Below are positions 59,166 through 64,000 of a DNA stretch of 64,000 bases, one piece after another. Source of the DNA: Amaurobius ferox (taxonomy: Eukaryota > Arthropoda > Arachnida > Araneae > Amaurobiidae). The notes beneath the pieces are model-generated. The model was not told the DNA's origin, made no database searches, and worked only from the letters and a program-made list of their open reading frames with translations. Both the position numbers and the translations under genes were made by a program. Every line of letters begins with the position of its first letter. The first letter of the stretch is position 1. Location: the NCBI GenBank assembly GCA_951213105.1, contig OX578140.1:28179862-28243861 (forward strand), read 5' to 3'.

Positions 59166-59467
59166 CTCTGCAATAAAGATCTGAATTCTAATTCTCGGAT
59201 TCCTACTAATTAGAAACGTTTCTGCAAAACTTAGCTAACACACAACAATGCCAAATATGTAATAACTCATAATATTTCTTATTTATGATCTGCAACATGT
59301 GATAAATTATTCAATAAATGTTTTCTTCCCCAGCAATTTAAATTGAGAAGCCTATTTTCTCCAATTTTACAAAATATGGGTTAGCTCACTGTTATAGTAA
59401 TTCTAAAATTGTGGAAATAGTTTCAATTCTCATAAAATTTGGTAAAACATGTATTATCCTGTTGAAG
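59166..59467. other. Spacer, nothing recognised
   Basis: AT-rich, no feature seen. Confidence 0.5.
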
Positions 59468-59790
59468 TGTTGAAAACCCAGACCACACGACAGACCCGAA
59501 GGTTTACTGTAGCTAAGTGTGTGGCCGGGAACTTTATTTTAGATTCAAAACATTACAAGACAGGTTAAAATTGAATCACAACACAGTTACAACAAGACAA
59601 ATAAAAGAATGGCAACAAAACAAAACATAAAAACTATACAATACAATACAATATAAACAGCACAACAAAACAAACCACAAAAACAAAACCAACTACAAAA
59701 ACAAAGCAAAAACCTCCACCAAAAAAGCGACACCTCAGGGGGTCCAGAGAGCAGAGAAAATGTTAAAAGCAGAAGAGGCTCCCAGGCTGA

Positions 59791-60729
59791 TTATGTAATT
59801 TTATTAGAAATTTCTCTCGCTATGAGAACACAGTTTTTGATCTTGATAATAGAAGTTTTGTTGGAGCAGACCCTCGAGAACCAGGCCGCCGAGTTTCCAG
59901 CAGAAGGTTTAGAAAGGTGGAAAGATTTTGTAAGGGGACAAGTGAAAACATAGTGGTCTGCGTCACCATAGGATCCGCAAGTACAGCATGAGGTTGTTTT
60001 GTGTTTAAAAAAGTATAAGTAATCGAGGAATGGGCCGTGGCCCGTAATAAAGTAAACAAGATATTTATTTGTTATGTGGGTATTAAAGTTAACATTCGGG
60101 AGAAATTTTAATATTCTAGCTGGATCGTGGTTTCTGGGGGAAATATAATCATTTAAATAGTTTTGCCAAGAATTTAGGATGTCGAGTTTACAGTGTTTCT
60201 TTAATAAGGAATATGGAAAAGGTATAGAGGTGGGGGTGCCGGAAGAGGTAGCAAGTTTAGCATTTGTATCGGCGGCCTCGTTACCCGAGATGTCTGAGTG
60301 GGCCTTGACCCAACAAAGGTTGATTGAATGTTTATTAATATTAGCTTCAAGTTTAATTTTGGACAGAAAGTCAGATTTGTTTCTAATAGATTTAAGGGCC
60401 GAAATAGAGGATTGACTATCTGAAAAGATGTTAATTTTGAAATTATTAGAAGATGCCCATTTGATAGCAAAGTGGATAGCGGCGATTTCCGCCTGAAAAA
60501 CTGTGTTCCCAAGGTTGAGTTTGAAAGTAAAGGTGTTTTCTAATGTGTCTTTATTAAAAATGCAAATAGCATAACCAATTTTGTCGTCAATGGCAGAGCC
60601 ATCGGTGTAAACATTGATATCAGAAAAGGTGGAGGGAACAAGAGGTAAAAGGTTAGCAATACGAAGATGGGGGGGGATAAGTGAAGAGGGAGAATTAAAA
60701 TCGAAGTTTGAAGGGGAGGGAGGGACGGA
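59791..60729 (-). pseudogene. LINE ORF2, RNase H and C-terminal part (frameshifted)
   Basis: Open in the third minus frame from 60729 to the TAA at 59791-59793. RNase H motifs appear in order: NVYTDGSAIDD (first Asp), FQAEIAAIHFA (Glu), NIFSDSQSS (Asp) and WVKAHSDISGNEAAD (His and final Asp). The tail has a CTCG...DADHYVFTC Cys/His cluster usual at the ORF2 end of Jockey/R1 elements. It joins the EN-RT frame at 60711-60740, in a C-rich run, where one base appears lost. RNase H degrades the RNA strand after reverse transcription. As it stands the domain would not be made with the RT unless ribosomes slip. Confidence 0.88.
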
Positions 60730-63314
60730 TCAGTAAAAAGGTTATTCCGGAGTTTCCAAAAATTATATTTTTTATATTGAGTATTTATAACAAAATGTAT
60801 GGGAGGGATACCAGTTAAAGAATATAGAGAAATGTTGGAAGTAGTCCGAAAACCAGAAGCAATTTTTAGAAGAAAAATCCTTTGGAGAGATAAAAGTTTT
60901 TTGACCTGAGCCCCAGTCAAAGCTTGTCCCCAAATTCCCGCGCCGAAAATGATAATCTTTTCGATAACCGAAAGATACCAGGTTTTTAAAAAGGATTGAT
61001 CTATTCCCCAATTATTGCCAGTAACCCGCCCAAAGGTACTGGCAAACTTAAAACATTTCTCTCTAAGGTTAAAAATGTGGGAACTCCATTTAAGATTATC
61101 ATCGATTGTTAATCCAAGAAAGGTTAATTGTCTAGAAGTTTGAATTCTGTAATTTTGAATTTTAAAGGAGGGACGCTGTCTAATTTTTGATCTGTTTTTT
61201 CTAAAAACTATGGACTTGCATTTTTCTGGGGCAATAGATGATGTCATCTCCTCCTCTCTTTCAAATTTGAAATTAAGAAGGTTATTGGTATTTAAACGGA
61301 GTGATTTAAGGCTAGAGGAGTAAGTGACCACCGCGAGATCATCCGCGAAAGCCTGAAGGTGATATAGATCATTGTTCAGATTAAGAATATCATTAAAATA
61401 AATACTCCACAGGGAGGGCGATAAAACCGAGCCCTGTGGAGCACCCATGGAAATAAATTTGTTGATAAGGGAAGTACCAATGGAAAGAGAAATTTGTCTG
61501 TTTGAAAGATACGAAAAAATAAAATGTTGAAAAGTAAGGGGAAGATTAATTTTTGTAAGAGCTAAAGGTAAAATGTTCCAATTGAGACTATCAAAGGCTC
61601 CGCAGATGTCTACGGTGGTCAAGGAAACAAAATGTTTAGATTTATGTGATGAAACCGTTTCAATCAGCCTGAGAGCGGCGTCCTCACATCTGGAAAGTTC
61701 TTTAAAGCCAAATTGGAGAGGATGGAGAGCTCCCGCGGAAGAAAGCCAAAAATTAAGTTTATTTACAAATATTCTTTCAAGGATTTTTCCAAAGGTGGGG
61801 AGGAGGCAAATAGGTCTATAAGAGGAGCAAAGAGAGGGATCCTTTCCGGGTTTGTTGAAAAATAAGATATTAGCATTTTTAAGACAGGAGGGAAAATGAC
61901 AGAATTTGAAACAGAGGTTTATAATTTTGGATAGGAGAGAAGGGAAAGATTTATATAGATGTTTCCAAATTGTAAAATCCAAATTATCAAGGCCCGGTGC
62001 CTTGCCATTTTTTAAATTTTGAAAGACAATCAGAAGCTCTTCATCCGAAATAACTCCAAGACCCTCAGATGGCAAAGTGAAGGACGGAAAATTCATGAAG
62101 TCCTTATCTTCTTTAAAATGATGGTCCAACAAGCGTCTCATTTTTTCATCATGGGAGAGGGAAGGAGAGTCTGGAAAGTGAAGGTTTATATCGTTAAATT
62201 TTTTATGTTTGTGGAAAGTAAATTTGAAAAGGGATCCGAAAGTTTCACTGCACTTAGAGCAAAAGGATTTCCAGGAGTCTAATCTTGTCTTTTTTATCAT
62301 TAATTTGTACTTTGCTCTGTTAAGTTTATATTTAATCAAGGCAGCCGAGATTTCGGACTGGGGAGCGGAGTTCCTCTCGAGTGACTTAATTCTTTTATAG
62401 AGGGCTGTAACAAAGTTTCTATGTTTCGACAGATCCTTATTCCACCAAGTAAAATTCCTAATTGTTTTTGATTTCTTCTTCCTAATATGTTTAATTGCAC
62501 AATTTTGCGTTATATTTATGAATGTATTAAAAAATGAATCCAAGGAATGAGTATCTCCGATGTTGTCCAATAGGGAATTAAGTAAATTAAGGTTTGATTT
62601 GAAATTATATATAAATTTGCCGATTCCATAACGTGTTTTCAGATAAAAAGAATTAGGAGGGGGGGGAACTAAGTTAAGAGTAATTTTTATATATTTATGA
62701 TCGCTAAGGGTGTCACTCGAAAGGACCTCCCAGCAATGTAAAGAATCAAACAATGAATAATTTAACAGGGAAAGGTCAGGAAAGCCATTACCAGAGTGAG
62801 AGACGAAAGTTGGACCACTGTTTTTATCATTACAGATTAAAAGGTTGTTGTTGAGGCAAAAATCAATCATGTCGAGACCTCTCTGGTCTGTGAACCCATA
62901 TCCCCACATCCGAGCTCTGGCGTTAAAGTCTCCCAAAAGGAGAAAATTAGAGGTTAAATAATCAAAAATTTCTATCTCTGAAAGTAATGTATTAAAATTG
63001 TCGTGGGGAGGAAAGTAAATGCTAGCCAGATTAAGGGGGGAGAGATGGGGAAGTAAAATTTCAACAAAAATTGAAGAAGAGGATTTATATTTGAAGTTGA
63101 CAGTAAGAGAGGGATTAAAAATTAAAATAACTGCCTTTTGGGAGGCAGAAATAAACTGTCGAATTCCAGGGGGAGGAGAAAGAATGTGGTTTCGGTTAAT
63201 ATAGGGTTCTTGGAGGCATATAAAATCGATTGAGTTATCAATTGCGAATTTAAAAGCATTTGAATGGGCAGAAAGGGAATGATTAACATTAATTTGTAAG
63301 CCAGAAATGGTCAT
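60540..63314 (-). CDS. LINE ORF2, endonuclease and reverse transcriptase
   Basis: I start it at the ATG at 63314 (the frame is open to 63398, but the extra residues are hydrophobic leader-like noise). Endonuclease: N9/N11 region, E36 in LQEPY, D129 and N131 in LLGDFNA, S204-D205-H206. Reverse transcriptase: PGLDNLDFTIWKHL, YRPICLLPTFGKILER, TTVDICGAFDSLNW, GAPQGSVLSP and FADD with the catalytic D658-D659. These nick target DNA and prime reverse transcription from it. From about 60725 to the stop at 60540 the residues are nonsense, because the frame has shifted away from RNase H. Otherwise no stop interrupts EN or RT, so this copy is fairly young. Confidence 0.92.
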   Translation of the reverse strand: MTISGLQINVNHSLSAHSNAFKFAIDNSIDFICLQEPYINRNHILSPPPGIRQFISASQKAVILIFNPSLTVNFKYKSSSSIFVEILLPHLSPLNLASIYFPPHDNFNTLLSEIEIFDYLTSNFLLLGDFNARARMWGYGFTDQRGLDMIDFCLNNNLLICNDKNSGPTFVSHSGNGFPDLSLLNYSLFDSLHCWEVLSSDTLSDHKYIKITLNLVPPPPNSFYLKTRYGIGKFIYNFKSNLNLLNSLLDNIGDTHSLDSFFNTFINITQNCAIKHIRKKKSKTIRNFTWWNKDLSKHRNFVTALYKRIKSLERNSAPQSEISAALIKYKLNRAKYKLMIKKTRLDSWKSFCSKCSETFGSLFKFTFHKHKKFNDINLHFPDSPSLSHDEKMRRLLDHHFKEDKDFMNFPSFTLPSEGLGVISDEELLIVFQNLKNGKAPGLDNLDFTIWKHLYKSFPSLLSKIINLCFKFCHFPSCLKNANILFFNKPGKDPSLCSSYRPICLLPTFGKILERIFVNKLNFWLSSAGALHPLQFGFKELSRCEDAALRLIETVSSHKSKHFVSLTTVDICGAFDSLNWNILPLALTKINLPLTFQHFIFSYLSNRQISLSIGTSLINKFISMGAPQGSVLSPSLWSIYFNDILNLNNDLYHLQAFADDLAVVTYSSSLKSLRLNTNNLLNFKFEREEEMTSSIAPEKCKSIVFRKNRSKIRQRPSFKIQNYRIQTSRQLTFLGLTIDDNLKWSSHIFNLREKCFKFASTFGRVTGNNWGIDQSFLKTWYLSVIEKIIIFGAGIWGQALTGAQVKKLLSLQRIFLLKIASGFRTTSNISLYSLTGIPPIHFVINTQYKKYNFWKLRNNLFTDPSLPPLQTSILILPLHLSPPIFVLLTFYLLFPPPFLISMFTPMALPLTTKLVMLFAFLIKTH

Positions 63315-63473
63315 AATTAAGAAAAAAAATAAGAAACTGGAAGACAAAAGGACAAAGCTCGGAGGGAGGGAAAACACAATAAAAGGTGAATACAGCACGG
63401 AAAAACAGAGTAATACATAAATACACTAAAAACACCAAAAGAAGACATAACTATATACAAGGAGGCAAAATAA

Positions 63474-64000
63474 TCAAGCTTCCCTCTGAAGGGAGCGGAT
63501 TTTAGCCATTTCAGCCATATATGTGCGACAGTTCTTTCTGTCATGAGTGTTATGGTATATATCGTAATTGAGTCTAGGATTATCGTCATTGGAAGTTGTG
63601 CAGTTGACACAGATTGGCGATGATTTAGCTGAACACTCTCTAAAGGTATGTCCAGGACGCGTGCAATGGCTGCAGTTGCCAATGGGATAATGACAAAAGT
63701 TTGCAACGTGCCCGTATCCCTGGCACTTATGGCACATTTTCAGAGAGATGTATTTTTTCACCGAAAAAGACCTGAAATGGTGAAATAGTTTTTTTGAGTC
63801 TAGAATGCGATTTGCTGAAGGAAGATCCACCAAAAAAACCCAATTAACACAACCGGACCTGGTCTTGAAGTTTTTGATAATACGAATGTCTCCAGATTTC
63901 AAGGTAGTATGATTGAGGCATATAAGTGCTTTAACATTCTCTTCAGAGAAGTCTGAAGGGAGGTTGAAAATAATAAGAGCTTGGCGACGGTCTTCTTGAA
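63474..64000 (-). CDS. LINE ORF1, Gag-like zinc-knuckle protein (partial)
   Basis: Open from the window edge to TGA at 63474-63476; the N-terminus lies beyond 64000. The visible part has an RRM-like or Gag-like region (QALIIFNLPSDFSEENV and RSGCVNWVFLVDLPSA) and then three Cys/His knuckles: CHKCQGYGHVANFC and CSHCTRPGHTFREC are perfect C-x2-C-x4-H-x4-C, and the third is longer-spaced (CVNC...NTHDRKNC). This is the usual ORF1 of Jockey/R1/I-type LINEs, which binds the element RNA. It is in the same frame as ORF2, separated by stops and about 160 bases; ORF2 is presumably reinitiated. Confidence 0.9.
   Translation of the reverse strand, partial: QEDRRQALIIFNLPSDFSEENVKALICLNHTTLKSGDIRIIKNFKTRSGCVNWVFLVDLPSANRILDSKKLFHHFRSFSVKKYISLKMCHKCQGYGHVANFCHYPIGNCSHCTRPGHTFRECSAKSSPICVNCTTSNDDNPRLNYDIYHNTHDRKNCRTYMAEMAKIRSLQREA

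Larger units (their letters stand above)
59468..64000 (-). mobile_element. Jockey/R1-like LINE, 3' part, running off the window
   Basis: Minus-strand order from the window edge: ORF1 with zinc knuckles, a ~160-base gap, ORF2 (endonuclease, RT, RNase H, Cys/His tail), then a 3' UTR rich in T/G with AATAAA near 59540. The apurinic-type endonuclease at the N-terminus of ORF2, CCHC knuckles in ORF1 and an RNase H place it among Jockey/R1/I-type LINEs; the exact clade needs a tree. No poly(A) tail is visible at the left edge, where the end (GTCTGGGTTTTCAACA on the minus strand) resembles the tail of the local SINEs. Confidence 0.9.

Noticed and set aside
61573..62400. Plus-strand frames of 60-90 codons
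   Set aside because: Shadows of the LINE ORF2 on the minus strand.

Overview
This is AT-rich eukaryotic nuclear DNA, almost certainly from an arthropod. A chelicerate such as a spider is my guess from the general style of the repeats; no host gene in the window fixes the species. I see no convincing host protein-coding exon. Nearly everything that can be recognised is transposable-element sequence at different ages, separated by AT-rich DNA with nothing recognisable.

Layout. 0-5 kb: one full copy and one fragment of an abundant ~1 kb noncoding repeat, called here family H (hairpin ends, internal TG microsatellite, palindrome, 20-bp iterated motif), two LINE remnants and a triplicated repeat. 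5.5-7.6 kb: an old LTR-like block split by a hAT-type MITE with an exact 8-bp target duplication. 11.4-23.5 kb: a long family H copy split by a nearly complete Ty3/gypsy-type retrotransposon, element 1 (12706-22803, TSD GTTTA, LTRs almost identical). It has gag, pol in the -1 frame behind a textbook slippery site plus stem, and about 2.9 kb of noncoding 3' sequence. 24.2-25.3 kb: a related solo LTR. 27-36.7 kb: five full-length or near-full copies of family H, including a head-to-tail dimer nested inside another copy, and a tRNA-headed SINE. 39.6-42.2 kb: remnants of a piggyBac-like and a Tc1-like DNA transposon, both with terminal inverted repeats. 44.8-46 kb: an orphan ~200-codon open frame abutting another family H copy. 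50.5-56.7 kb: a second LTR element (TSD AGGCA) with no coding capacity (LARD type) and LTRs of unequal length. 57.1-59.2 kb: a family H copy carrying a 5S-rRNA-headed SINE, then another SINE. 59.5-64 kb: the 3' part of a Jockey/R1-like LINE on the minus strand (ORF1 with CCHC knuckles; ORF2 with endonuclease, reverse transcriptase and a frameshifted RNase H).

How the parts relate. Only element 1 and the LINE keep large coding regions, and each carries at least one break. Three SINEs share a 3' tail but have different pol III heads, and that tail resembles the 3' end of the LINE, so the LINE family may move them. Family H has no coding capacity. Its ends and T-tract insertion resemble Helentron-associated (HINE/DINE-1-like) elements, which is an inference.
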